From: Shewanella inventionis
Lineage (GTDB): Bacteria; Pseudomonadota; Gammaproteobacteria; Enterobacterales; Shewanellaceae
Direction: 5' to 3'
DNA length: 64,000 nucleotides
Assembly (NCBI RefSeq): GCF_014641855.1
Contig: NZ_BMII01000009.1
Location: forward strand, 62,001 to 126,000
Position 1 is the stretch's first letter. Each line of letters starts with the position of its first letter. This document shows positions 28,889 to 38,112 of this stretch, piece after piece. The notes under the pieces are model-generated. The model saw only the letters and a list, made by a program, of their open reading frames with translations. It ran no database searches and was not told the DNA's origin. The position numbers and the translations under genes were made by a program.

Positions 28889-28906
28889 ATGAAAATCAAT
28901 TTTCAT
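28889..28906. repeat. Perfect 18-base palindromic element
   Basis: ATGAAAAT-CA-ATTTTCAT, 8-bp arms with a two-base spacer, upstream of the fap activator-like sites. Function unknown. Confidence 0.5.
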
Positions 28907-29061
28907 ATCAAGACATTTAAAGCTGTTTTACAGCTTCTTATTTTTTGCTAGCAGGGCGATGTGGTGCACTAATAACTCACCTACGTTAGCTTGAAAAAAA
29001 TGACTCGATTTATGACATCAAGGTCTGTTTGAGCGACGTTGATTATTCCAAGCAAAATTAC

Positions 29062-30393
29062 CTACATTAGCTGTAGATCATGCTTATCCATTAATCTGTA
29101 AAAAGTTGCACGAGAAATATCTAAATAACTTGCCGCTAATTCAACTTGCCCATCAGCAATTAATATCGCCTGTTGAAGCGCTTGTTTTTCAGCATTATCT
29201 TTTAGGGTCTTTAACGAAAGCGCAATATGACGTTTTTTCTCAATACTGGCTAACTCTAGATTTTGTGCACTAATTTGTTGTGCATCGCTGAGCACAACTG
29301 CACGCCTAACACGATTAATTAATTCTCGAACGTTACCAGGCCATGGGTAATTGAGCAGAGCATGGCAAGCTGACTGAGATAACGGTTTAATCGCAAGCCC
29401 ATATTCATCAGAATAAATACGAATAAATCGATTAGCCAGTCCAATAATGTCATCTCGTCTATCTTTAAGCCTTGGGGTTTCTATAGTAATGCCGTTCAAG
29501 CGGTAATATAAATCTAACCTAAATTGCCCTTGGTCGATGGCATTTTCTAAATTAACATGTGTCGCCGCAATAATGCGTACATTCGCAGTTTGCGGCACGC
29601 CACCGCCAACGGAATCATACAAACCTTCTTGTAAAAAACGCAGCAAATTAACCTGAAGCTCAGCAGGCAAATCCCCTATTTCATCTAAAAATAATGTGCC
29701 GCCATCTGCTAGCGCAATTTTACCTTTTCGAGCACTAACAGCCCCAGTAAACGCGCCTTTTTCGTGACCAAACAATTCCGACTGTATTAACCCTGCAGCC
29801 ATGGCACCGCAGTTAACTGTCACAAAAGGACCGTCTTTTCTCGAAGAGAATTGGTGCAATTTGGTTGCAACTAATTCTTTACCAGTTCCAGATTCCCCGC
29901 GAATTAATACAGGAATATCGGTTGGTGCGACACGCTCCACTTGTCGAAATAATTGCTGCATAACATCCGATTGCGTCACAGGTTTATCTGTATCATGCTC
30001 GGGTTGCTCCCCGAAAGGTGCTTGGTGCTGCTGTTTTAATTTAGATAGACCAATACCATGGCCTAGGCATTTTTCTAGTCTTTCAGGATCAATAGGGCTA
30101 GTACAGAAATCCCAAGCATATTGAGCAATAAAGGTGGTTATTTCGGAGATTTCAAGCTGTGATTTGTCAATCAGCACAATGATGTGAATACCTGGATCTA
30201 GATCTTTGACAAGGTAGTTGATTTTATTGACGATATTGTTTTTTCGAAGATCAATCAGACAAAGGGCACAATCAGGAGGAATTGTATTTTTATTATATGA
30301 ATCAATATCAATATAGTGCAGTTGATAGTGTAATCGTGAAAGTACATCATTGAGCTCATTACACTGAAATCCTGCTATGAGTAACGGTTCCAT
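29062..30393 (-). CDS. VpsR-like sigma-54-dependent activator, probable fap regulator
   Basis: A 443-residue bacterial enhancer-binding protein. Residues 1 to about 120 form a divergent receiver-like domain with an aspartate (Asp48, LIDLR) at the usual place but poor match elsewhere, as in VpsR. The AAA+ domain follows, with Walker A GESGTGKE, the sigma-54-contact loop GAFTGA and Walker [14 protein letters not shown] Fis-type helix-turn-helix ends the protein ([19 protein letters not shown]). No sensor kinase is adjacent. Its position directly upstream of a consensus sigma-54 promoter makes control of fapBCDEF very probable; cyclic di-GMP binding is possible by analogy to VpsR but not readable. 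Confidence 0.88.
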   Translation of the reverse strand: MEPLLIAGFQCNELNDVLSRLHYQLHYIDIDSYNKNTIPPDCALCLIDLRKNNIVNKINYLVKDLDPGIHIIVLIDKSQLEISEITTFIAQYAWDFCTSPIDPERLEKCLGHGIGLSKLKQQHQAPFGEQPEHDTDKPVTQSDVMQQLFRQVERVAPTDIPVLIRGESGTGKELVATKLHQFSSRKDGPFVTVNCGAMAAGLIQSELFGHEKGAFTGAVSARKGKIALADGGTLFLDEIGDLPAELQVNLLRFLQEGLYDSVGGGVPQTANVRIIAATHVNLENAIDQGQFRLDLYYRLNGITIETPRLKDRRDDIIGLANRFIRIYSDEYGLAIKPLSQSACHALLNYPWPGNVRELINRVRRAVVLSDAQQISAQNLELASIEKKRHIALSLKTLKDNAEKQALQQAILIADGQVELAASYLDISRATFYRLMDKHDLQLM

Positions 30394-30964
30394 GTTTATA
30401 TCCTTTCAATACCATGGCACAAAAGTGGCAAGCACAATGCTAGCCTGTGCATATTATTTGAAGATATAGCCAGAAAAGCTGAATCACTATACAAAATAAA
30501 GCATTGTATTTATTAACTTATTAATTATTCGACCTACTATATAAAGTATGTCATTACTTATATTAGGTATTTCATTTACGGTATTAACATATTGAGTGTT
30601 TTTGTCACCTAAGTACGGTTTGCTTCCCAAATTAGCCGTCTCGATGATCTACTTTAAGTGCATTTAATCTTAGCTACATCTTACTGTAAGGACCTAGTAT
30701 GGTCTAAAAATAGCAATAATATAGAAAGAATGGGCTCATAAAACAAACTCAACTGTAAAGTTTATCTACCAAACACCATACTAGGCCCTAATTAAGTACA
30801 TTAGTCTTATCTCGATATTAATTCACCAAAGCAACTGTGTTATAACTATGGCAAAGACTGATTGTGATGCTATTTGATATTGATAACTCATAGTTGATAT
30901 GTTCAATTACTGATACACGCGTTGTTTAACACAATGGACATTTAAGCCCCCAAAAGGAATCGTC
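30394..30964. other. AT-rich intergenic region with a spaced inverted repeat
   Basis: 571 bases between divergent genes, without a credible coding frame. It holds the promoters of the activator gene and the peptidase-like gene. The main structure is the 11-bp inverted repeat CCTAGTATGGT (30693-30703) and ACCATACTAGG (30775-30785). Confidence 0.6.
30693..30785. repeat. Spaced inverted repeat CCTAGTATGGT
   Basis: Two perfect 11-bp arms at 30693-30703 and 30775-30785, extendable by three more bases with one mismatch; the arms are 82 bases apart, close to eight helical turns. It could be a pair of operators or an RNA stem. Confidence 0.5.
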
Positions 30965-32149
30965 ATGATTATTCGCAGCCCTTTTTTATTATTAAGTTCA
31001 TTAGCATTGTTTGCCTTATCAAATACCTCTTTTGCAGGGCAACTCCCCAAAAACATAGAAGAAATGCGCGTATCAAAAGCTGGGCAAACCATGCCGCAAG
31101 TGGTTAATCGCTACCAAGCAATTAACGAAACGCTCGAAATAAAATTGCAGCAAGCAACTGACGAATTATCTGTCACAGAAATGGCCGCACAGCAAGGTCA
31201 TCGTTTATGGCAGCAAGCTGTTCGTGATGTACAATCAGGCCATGATGACGACCGCTCTTTGTACTGGAGTCGTTTAGGTATGCGCAATACCCTTAAGCAA
31301 GAGCGTGCAGGCTTTAACATCGCCGACTGGCAGCGTGAAATTCTCGTCAAAGCGGTTGAAAAATCATCTCGAGGTTTTAGCGATATTGAATTTGATCCCA
31401 ATACTCACATTCACATTTTAGTGACGGGATTCGATCCTTTTTTTCTCGATCGTAACATAGGCCAAAGCAATCCATCTGGGCTAGCAGCATTAGCGTTAGA
31501 CGGTTACCGTTTTAATGTAAACGGTAAAATAGCTCAAATAGAAACGGTAATGATCCCAGTCAGATTCAGCGATTTTGACAACGGCATTATTGAATCATTA
31601 TTAACGCCGTTTTACCGAAACAATAGTTTAGACATGTTATTTACCATCAGTATGGGCAGAGAAAATTTTGACATTGAGCGCTTTCCTGGCCGTAACCGAA
31701 GCGCTGACGCACCAGATAATTTAAATGTATTAACAGGTGCAAGCCAGCGCAATCCTAAAGCGCCCTTATTTAATGGCGGAACATCAAGTGATGGTAAACT
31801 CAATGGCCCTGAATTTGTTGAATTTTCATTACCTGTTGAGTTAATGCAAGCTGTAAAAGGGCGCTGGATTGTAAACGACAACCATCAAGTTAGAACCCTT
31901 TCTCGTAAACAATTTAATGCAACTTCATTAGCAGAGTTACAAAATGAGATTTCAGTCGAAGGCTCTGGTGGTGGCTACTTATCTAATGAAATATCCTATC
32001 GCAGTATTTTAATGCGCGATCAATTTAACCTGACCCTTCCTATTGGTCACATTCATACTCCACGAGTAAAAGGGTATGACGCTCAAGTTGAATCAGATAT
32101 TGTTGAACAAATTAAAGCCATGATTGCCGCTGCAGCGACAAGCTTGTAA
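30965..32149 (+). CDS. Secreted pyroglutamyl-peptidase-like protein lacking the catalytic Cys
   Basis: A 394-residue protein with a Sec signal peptide (to about residue 24), a 130-residue N-terminal region of unknown type, and a C-terminal domain related to pyrrolidone carboxyl peptidase (family C15). The hallmark HILVTGFDPF...NPSG is present, the catalytic Glu is probably in FDIERF, and the His is in GHIHTP. Where active C15 enzymes have GTYVCN, this protein has GGYLSN: Ser340 replaces the nucleophilic Cys. C15 enzymes are normally about 215-residue cytosolic proteins, so the secretion signal and extra domain are also unusual. It may be a serine-based hydrolase or a non-catalytic protein. 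Confidence 0.75.
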   Translation: MIIRSPFLLLSSLALFALSNTSFAGQLPKNIEEMRVSKAGQTMPQVVNRYQAINETLEIKLQQATDELSVTEMAAQQGHRLWQQAVRDVQSGHDDDRSLYWSRLGMRNTLKQERAGFNIADWQREILVKAVEKSSRGFSDIEFDPNTHIHILVTGFDPFFLDRNIGQSNPSGLAALALDGYRFNVNGKIAQIETVMIPVRFSDFDNGIIESLLTPFYRNNSLDMLFTISMGRENFDIERFPGRNRSADAPDNLNVLTGASQRNPKAPLFNGGTSSDGKLNGPEFVEFSLPVELMQAVKGRWIVNDNHQVRTLSRKQFNATSLAELQNEISVEGSGGGYLSNEISYRSILMRDQFNLTLPIGHIHTPRVKGYDAQVESDIVEQIKAMIAAAATSL

Positions 32150-32176
32150 TGGCATAATCTCAATTGCTAACCTAGC

Positions 32177-32202
32177 GCTTGAGTAGCAAACGCTACTCAA
32201 GC
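32177..32202 (+). other. Perfect 11-bp hairpin between the peptidase-like gene and sprT
   Basis: GCTTGAGTAGC-AAAC-GCTACTCAAGC with no T run, ending 13 bases before the sprT ATG. It may stabilise the upstream mRNA or limit access to the sprT ribosome binding site. Confidence 0.6.
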
Positions 32203-32215
32203 CAAGAATGAAGCC

Positions 32216-32800
32216 ATGCTAAAGAATCTATTTAATTTTACATCACCCAAACAAGCTGCGCTGGGCAGACCGAAAGCAATCGCTAAAGTGGCATTAACAT
32301 CCTGCCAGGCTAAATCAGCTTTGCAACAGCAAATACTCGACAAAATCGAAAGTGATTATCAACATGCTGAGCATCATTTTAATCGCCAGTTTCCACGCCC
32401 TGTAGTGCAATTTAGTTTACGCGGAAAAAGTGCCGGCACCGCCCATTTACAAACCAACCGCTTACGCTTTAACCCAGTATTATTAGCCGAAAATCCAAAC
32501 GTTTTTTTAACCGAAGTCGTGCCGCACGAAATAAGCCACTTACTGTGTTACCAGCTGTTTGGCCGAGTAAAACCCCATGGCAAAGAATGGCAAAGCATTA
32601 TGGTATCTACTTTTAACGTGGTCCCCAAAACCACCCATCAACTTAATATTCAATCGGTAAGCGGGCAACAATTTGACTATTTTTGTGGCTGTGGCAACAC
32701 CACACTTTCTATTAGACGCCATAATCGAGTGGTGCGTGGTCAAACTCAATATCGTTGTCGCCGCTGCCAACAAACCCTTCAATCAGCACAAAAAAATTAG
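32216..32800 (+). CDS. sprT: SprT-like zinc metalloprotein
   Basis: A 194-residue SprT family protein with the zinc-protease motif HEISH near residue 105 and a C-terminal zinc ribbon (FCGCG ... CRRC). The SPRTN relative in animals cuts DNA-protein crosslinks; the bacterial role is not settled. It sits in front of endA, a common arrangement in gammaproteobacteria. The length is slightly above E. coli SprT (165 aa) because of the N-terminal extension. Confidence 0.9.
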   Translation: MLKNLFNFTSPKQAALGRPKAIAKVALTSCQAKSALQQQILDKIESDYQHAEHHFNRQFPRPVVQFSLRGKSAGTAHLQTNRLRFNPVLLAENPNVFLTEVVPHEISHLLCYQLFGRVKPHGKEWQSIMVSTFNVVPKTTHQLNIQSVSGQQFDYFCGCGNTTLSIRRHNRVVRGQTQYRCRRCQQTLQSAQKN

Positions 32801-32964
32801 CATCATTAACGCGTAACATTTTATCAATTGCGTCATCGCACCCTATGGCTTACCATCAGCGCAAAATGACGGATTAACTCCGCAATAAGGGCCTGTTTCT
32901 GTTTCTAATGTAATTAGAAAACACGACTGTCCTGTCGATTTTTAGTTAACTTTTAGGGTTTATT

Positions 32965-33702
32965 TTGCGCATATCTAATTATCACTCCTGGTTTTTTGGG
33001 GTGTCGCTTTTGTGCGGCATTTTTTTAACGACCGTTCAGGCAGCAGAGCATCCGGGCAGCTTTAGTCAAGCCAAAACCATAGCCAAAAAAATTTACCAGC
33101 AACAATTACCACTCAATACCTTTTATTGCGGCTGCGATATTGCAATCAGTGGCAAGCTTTGGCAAGCAGACCACCAAAGCTGTGGGTACAAAGTACGTAA
33201 ACAGTTAATACGCGCCAACAGAATTGAGTGGGAGCATGTGGTTCCAGCATGGGAGTTTGGCCACCAGCTGCAATGCTGGCAAAACGGCGGACGTAAAAAT
33301 TGCGGTAAAAACAACGACAAATTTAAAAAAATGGAAGCCGACTTACATAATCTCGTACCAGCCATTGGTGAGGTAAACGGCGACCGCAGTAATTATCGCT
33401 TTAGCGACTGGAATGGAAAAGCGGATCAATATGGTCAATGTGAAATGATTGTCGACTTTAAAGGCCGTAAAGTTCAACCCCCTAAGCAGGCTCGCGGGCA
33501 AATTGCCCGCACTTATCTTTACATGCAACAAACTTATGGTTTGCAAATCAGTAACAGCCAGCAAAAATTATTCTTAGCATGGGACAAACTGCAGCCCGTT
33601 TCCGCAACAGAATGCAAACGTGATAGCTTAATCGCTGCCAGCCAAGGTAATCATAATGATTTTGTATTCAAACAATGCCAAAATAACGGCTTAATACATT
33701 AA
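32965..33702 (+). CDS. endA: Endonuclease I
   Basis: A periplasmic or secreted non-specific DNA endonuclease. The 245-residue precursor has a signal peptide (about residues 1-26) and the EndA core: [21 protein letters not shown] with the catalytic His, [25 protein letters not shown] and CQMIVDFK-like segments. The frame begins at a TTG at 32965 with AGGG six bases before it; no in-frame ATG gives a complete signal peptide. It is followed by rsmE and gshB, the usual order. Confidence 0.95.
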   Translation: MRISNYHSWFFGVSLLCGIFLTTVQAAEHPGSFSQAKTIAKKIYQQQLPLNTFYCGCDIAISGKLWQADHQSCGYKVRKQLIRANRIEWEHVVPAWEFGHQLQCWQNGGRKNCGKNNDKFKKMEADLHNLVPAIGEVNGDRSNYRFSDWNGKADQYGQCEMIVDFKGRKVQPPKQARGQIARTYLYMQQTYGLQISNSQQKLFLAWDKLQPVSATECKRDSLIAASQGNHNDFVFKQCQNNGLIH

Positions 33703-33752
33703 TTCACTATCTAGCACGTATCTGAGCCATTAATTAAATAAGGTCTACACTG

Positions 33753-34493
33753 ATGAGAGTACCCCGCATTTACCAGCCCATTGAAAACTTACAACAAGGG
33801 CAAACAGTGCAATTAGACGATGACGGTGTCGCGCATATTGGCCGAGTATTGCGTATGGGCAATGGCGACCATATCAGCTTATTTAATGGCAACGGCAATG
33901 ATTATTTAGCTGAAATTATCGATGCTGGTAAGAAATCCATCACTGTCACGGTCTTAAACTGTGAAGCAAACATCAGCGAATCACCACTCGATTTACATTT
34001 AGGCCAGGTCATTTCTCGTGGCGATCGTATGGAGTTTACGGTACAAAAGTCAGTTGAGCTTGGTGTCACTACCATAACCCCATTATTTTCAGATCGCTGC
34101 GGTGTTAAATTAAGTGGTGATCGTTTAGATAAAAAGCTTCAGCAATGGCAAAAAATTGTGATTAGCGCATGTGAACAGTCAGGCCGCAGTGTCGTGCCCA
34201 TAGTGCGCCCAGCGATGAGCCTGGCTCAGTGGTGTGAAGAACCCACAACCGCAATAAAATTGAATTTACACCCGCGCGCATCGCACGGTATAAATGGCTT
34301 AACATTAACTGCCGACAATAACAAAGTCAGGCTGTTAATCGGCCCTGAAGGCGGCTTGTCAGACGAAGAAATTGCCATGACAGAAACACAACACTTCACT
34401 GACATACTACTTGGCCCAAGAGTGCTACGTACCGAAACTGCATCGCTGACCGCCATAACCGCACTACAAGTTAAATTTGGCGATATTGGCTAA
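33753..34493 (+). CDS. rsmE: 16S rRNA m3U1498 methyltransferase
   Basis: Methylates N3 of U1498 in 16S rRNA. The 246-residue protein has an N-terminal PUA-like domain and the C-terminal knotted SPOUT domain, with the SAM-binding loop [13 protein letters not shown] and the knot segment [11 protein letters not shown]. Length matches E. coli RsmE (243). AAGG precedes the ATG. It lies between endA and gshB. Confidence 0.96.
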   Translation: MRVPRIYQPIENLQQGQTVQLDDDGVAHIGRVLRMGNGDHISLFNGNGNDYLAEIIDAGKKSITVTVLNCEANISESPLDLHLGQVISRGDRMEFTVQKSVELGVTTITPLFSDRCGVKLSGDRLDKKLQQWQKIVISACEQSGRSVVPIVRPAMSLAQWCEEPTTAIKLNLHPRASHGINGLTLTADNNKVRLLIGPEGGLSDEEIAMTETQHFTDILLGPRVLRTETASLTAITALQVKFGDIG

Positions 34494-34535
34494 TACAAAC
34501 CAATATTATCTTCCCCATATTGTAAGGAAATCTCC

Positions 34536-35483
34536 ATGATTAAGCTCGGCATTGTAATGGACCCAATCAGCGACATTAACATCAAAAAAGACTCAAGTTT
34601 TGCGATGCTATTAGCCGCACAGTCACGTGGTTATCAATTGTTTTATATGGAAATGCACGATTTGGCTATGGTTAATGGCAAAGCCATGGCAAACATGCGT
34701 CCATTAACAGTTAAACAAGATGCAAATGACTGGTTCACCTTAGGGGAAGCGAAAGACACACCATTAGCCGACCTTGATGTTGTGCTAATGCGAAAAGACC
34801 CACCATTTGATACCGAATTTATCTACGCCACTTATATGTTAGAGCGCGCCGAAGAAGAAGGCGTGCTAATTGTTAATAAGCCACAAAGCTTACGTGATGC
34901 CAACGAAAAGCTGTTCACGGCATGGTTTTCAGAGTTTACGCCTGAAACCATTGTCACCCGCGATGCCAAACGTATTCGTGCGTTTCATCAATTCAAGCAA
35001 GACATCATCCTTAAGCCCTTAGACGGCATGGGTGGCACTTCTATTTTCCGTGTGAAAAAAGACGATCCAAACGTAGGCGTGATTATTGAAACCTTAACCA
35101 GCTATGGGCAGCAATATGCTATGGCGCAAGCCTTTATCCCTGAAATCACTCAAGGCGATAAACGTATTTTAGTGGTTGATGGCGAACCCGTGCCGTTCGC
35201 GTTAGCTCGTATTCCGATGAAAGGCGAAACCCGAGGAAACTTGGCCGCCGGCGGAAGTGGTGTGGCTCAACCATTATCTGAAAGTGACTGGAAAATTGCT
35301 CGCGCAATAGGGCCAGAGCTTAAAAAACGTGGACTGATTTTTGTTGGCTTAGATGTTATCGGTGACAAACTCACTGAGATTAACGTAACCAGCCCAACCT
35401 GTATCAAAGAAATTGAAGCCGCCTTTGATGTCAACATTACTGGCATGTTAATGGATGCGATTGAAGCGCGTGTAAACCAGTAA
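34536..35483 (+). CDS. gshB: Glutathione synthetase
   Basis: Joins gamma-glutamylcysteine and glycine with ATP to make glutathione. The 315-residue ATP-grasp protein matches E. coli GshB (316) in length and in the segments MDPISDINIKKDSSFAML, KPLDGMGG (phosphate loop), GNLAAGGSG and INVTSPTCI. It has an AAGGAAA ribosome binding site and follows rsmE by 42 bases. Confidence 0.97.
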   Translation: MIKLGIVMDPISDINIKKDSSFAMLLAAQSRGYQLFYMEMHDLAMVNGKAMANMRPLTVKQDANDWFTLGEAKDTPLADLDVVLMRKDPPFDTEFIYATYMLERAEEEGVLIVNKPQSLRDANEKLFTAWFSEFTPETIVTRDAKRIRAFHQFKQDIILKPLDGMGGTSIFRVKKDDPNVGVIIETLTSYGQQYAMAQAFIPEITQGDKRILVVDGEPVPFALARIPMKGETRGNLAAGGSGVAQPLSESDWKIARAIGPELKKRGLIFVGLDVIGDKLTEINVTSPTCIKEIEAAFDVNITGMLMDAIEARVNQ

Positions 35484-35499
35484 CCACATAGGATATCCC

Positions 35500-36867
35500 A
35501 TGGACTTTATCGCTACGTTTAAGCACTCAGTAATCTGTTTAATGTTAATACCATGCCTTTGTGGGGCAAACGCCTTCGCAAATGATGTCATGATAAGCCC
35601 TGACGTTACTGGAGCCTCCAACACCAACGTGCCATCGGTTGGCCCATCAAGACCCAAAAACATCATCATTATGATAGGTGATGGTATGGGCCCAGCCTAC
35701 ACCACTGCTTATCGATATTATAAAGACAACCCAGAGACAGAAGAGATAGAGCAAACCGTTTTTGATCGCCTACTCGTAGGTATGTCCAGCACTTATCCTG
35801 CCTCTGTGAGCGGTTATGTGACCGATTCAGCAGCATCAGCAACGGCATTAGCAACAGGCTTTAAAAGCTATAATGGTGCAATTAGTGTCGACATTGAAAA
35901 ACGTCCATTGCCCACACTGATGGAAAAGGCAAAATCATTAGGTTTAGCTACAGGTATTGCGGTAACCTCGCAAGTTAACCACGCAACGCCAGCTGCTTTT
36001 CTTGTTCACAATGAAAGCCGTAATAACTACATCGACATTGCCCAAGCCTATATCGATACTGACGCCGATGTCATTTTAGGTGGTGGCCAGCAATATTTTC
36101 CCGCATCGTTGCTGACACAATTTACCGAAAAAGGCTACCAGCACATCACAGAGTTTACGCAACTCGATAGTATCACCACCCCCAAAGTATTAGGTTTATT
36201 CGCTGACGTACAATTACCCTGGGCAATCAACGATAATCGAAGTCATAAGCTCAGTAAAATGACTCAAAAAGCCATCGACTTACTGTCACAAAATCAGCAG
36301 GGCTTTGTGCTATTAGTTGAGGGGAGCTTAATCGATTGGGCCGGTCACAGTAATGACATCGCCACAGCCATGGGTGAAATGGACGAGTTTGCAGCAGCCA
36401 TTGAAGTTGTAGAACAATTTGTACGCCAAAGCAAAGACACGTTAGTGGTCATTACAGCCGACCATAACACCGGTGGCTTATCGGTTGGCGCAAATGACAA
36501 ATATGAATGGAAACCCGAGGTGCTCAGTCGAGTTAAGGCCAGTCCAGACGAGATTGCAAACCAAGCTATAGCTAACGAGCAGTGGCAAACAGTTGTCACT
36601 GAGCTAATTGGTTTTACCCCAAGCGACACTGAATTAACCGCGTTAGACAATGCGCGTCTTCAAGGTAATGAAGCATTAACTATCGCATTACGAAAAATAA
36701 TTGACGTTCACTCAAACACAGGCTGGACAAGCGGCGGGCATACAGCCGTTGACGTACAAGTGTTTTCAGCAGGTCCAGGAGCAAGACTTTTTGGTGGTCA
36801 TCAAGACAATACAGACATTGCCAATAAAGTCTTTAGCTTATTGCCAGAATCTGCCGTAAAACAATAA
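35500..36867 (+). CDS. Alkaline phosphatase, PhoA family
   Basis: A secreted phosphomonoesterase. The 455-residue precursor has a signal peptide (about residues 1-27). Metal and active-site motifs of the family are visible: IMIGDGMGPA (Asp ligand), VTDSAASATALATG with the nucleophilic Ser, EGSLIDWAGHSND, ITADHNTGG and SGGHTAVDV. Spacing from gshB is 16 bases, so it may be read from the same transcript; a Pho box was not identified. Close to Vibrio/Shewanella alkaline phosphatases rather than E. coli PhoA. Confidence 0.92.
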   Translation: MDFIATFKHSVICLMLIPCLCGANAFANDVMISPDVTGASNTNVPSVGPSRPKNIIIMIGDGMGPAYTTAYRYYKDNPETEEIEQTVFDRLLVGMSSTYPASVSGYVTDSAASATALATGFKSYNGAISVDIEKRPLPTLMEKAKSLGLATGIAVTSQVNHATPAAFLVHNESRNNYIDIAQAYIDTDADVILGGGQQYFPASLLTQFTEKGYQHITEFTQLDSITTPKVLGLFADVQLPWAINDNRSHKLSKMTQKAIDLLSQNQQGFVLLVEGSLIDWAGHSNDIATAMGEMDEFAAAIEVVEQFVRQSKDTLVVITADHNTGGLSVGANDKYEWKPEVLSRVKASPDEIANQAIANEQWQTVVTELIGFTPSDTELTALDNARLQGNEALTIALRKIIDVHSNTGWTSGGHTAVDVQVFSAGPGARLFGGHQDNTDIANKVFSLLPESAVKQ

Positions 36868-36877
36868 CCGCTCGACA

Positions 36878-36902
36878 CAGCCTTTTGCAGACCAAAGGGC
36901 TG
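36878..36902 (+). terminator. Possible terminator after the alkaline phosphatase gene
   Basis: An imperfect stem CAGCC.TTT / AAAGGGCTG followed by a T-rich stretch. Confidence 0.35.
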
Positions 36903-36934
36903 TTAACATTTTATCTTTATCATGAGTAACTCAA

Positions 36935-37972
36935 GTGCTAACAAATCCGTCTCAAGCATTAATTCGAAACAGCGAACTATTTCAGCAACATAAAGTATTA
37001 ATACTCAATTATGAGGCTGATACCTTTGCTAGCCAATGCTTGGACTGGGCCAGCCATGTCAAAGCACTAGCATTCGACTTTAATCACCATCAAACACTGT
37101 CACCTTATGCCAATGACAAACTTGATTGTTATTTCGGCCATCAATTGCCTGATACACTCGCAGCAGAAAAATTTGATAGTGTGATTATCTATTTCCCTAA
37201 AGCTAAACCACTAATGGGCTACCTACTGCAATTAGCTGCTCAACACTTAGGCATAAATGGATTACTTGTTATAGTCGGAGAAAACAAAGGTGGTATTAAA
37301 TCTATTACAAAGTTAACACCTAGCTATTACTCAACGCCCATTAAACAAGATAATGCACGCCACTGTTTGCTATACACATGTTACTTAACCCACATCGCAC
37401 CAGCATTATTACTCAGTGATTGGGTAAGCCAATATGCATTAGAAACGCCACAGGGACAGCTACAAATTTGTAATCTGGTTGGTGTGTTTAGTGAAAAACG
37501 CCTTGATCAAGGCACCGAACTCCTGCTTTCGCATTTGCCTGAAAACCTTCAAGGGAGAGTACTTGACTTTGGCTGTGGTGCAGGTGTGATCAGCGCAGCA
37601 CTATTAAAAGCAAATCCTACGTTAAACATGGAGTGCATAGACATAAATGCAATGGCACTAGCCTCGTGTCAACTCACTCTTGCTGCTAATAATATGCAAG
37701 CGAAAGTTTATCCATCTGATGGCTTTAAGCAAATCAGCGGGCAGTTCAATGGGATCATCTCAAATCCGCCCTTTCATGATGGGTTAACCAGCACCACAGA
37801 CATAGCCACACAATTTGTTAAACACAGCGCAGACAGTTTAGCCACAGGGGGGATTTGGCAAATTGTTGCAAACAGACACTTACCCTACTCAGATACCATT
37901 GCCGCCCATTTTGGTAATGTGAATGTCACAGCGGAAAATAATAAATATAAGCTCTATTTTCATCAGCATTAA
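36935..37972 (+). CDS. rsmC: 16S rRNA m2G1207 methyltransferase
   Basis: Methylates N2 of G1207 in 16S rRNA. The 345-residue protein has two methyltransferase-like halves; only the C-terminal one keeps the SAM loop ([11 protein letters not shown] near residue 210) and the catalytic ISNPPFHDG motif, exactly as in E. coli RsmC (343 aa). The start is a GTG at 36935, which begins the RsmC-like sequence; the nearby ATG at 36922 is in another frame. Confidence 0.95.
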   Translation: MLTNPSQALIRNSELFQQHKVLILNYEADTFASQCLDWASHVKALAFDFNHHQTLSPYANDKLDCYFGHQLPDTLAAEKFDSVIIYFPKAKPLMGYLLQLAAQHLGINGLLVIVGENKGGIKSITKLTPSYYSTPIKQDNARHCLLYTCYLTHIAPALLLSDWVSQYALETPQGQLQICNLVGVFSEKRLDQGTELLLSHLPENLQGRVLDFGCGAGVISAALLKANPTLNMECIDINAMALASCQLTLAANNMQAKVYPSDGFKQISGQFNGIISNPPFHDGLTSTTDIATQFVKHSADSLATGGIWQIVANRHLPYSDTIAAHFGNVNVTAENNKYKLYFHQH

Positions 37973-38112
37973 TGCTGGGGTTTAGCTGGAAATGGACTTC
38001 AATATCAGCTAAATTGACTTAAAGGCAAAATGACTCACATTTTATTACCATTTTGACTGCTATTCTTATGCCTTGGTGTGGATAAAAAGAAAAATAATAA
38101 ACAAAGGACGTT

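Larger units (their letters stand above)
28639..29061. other. Regulatory region between the activator gene and fapB
   Basis: 423 bases with no gene. They hold a sigma-54 promoter (28673-28688), two matching palindromic elements (28743-28758 and 28809-28824), an 18-base palindrome (28889-28906) and a hairpin with a T run on the plus strand (28920-28946). Confidence 0.75.
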
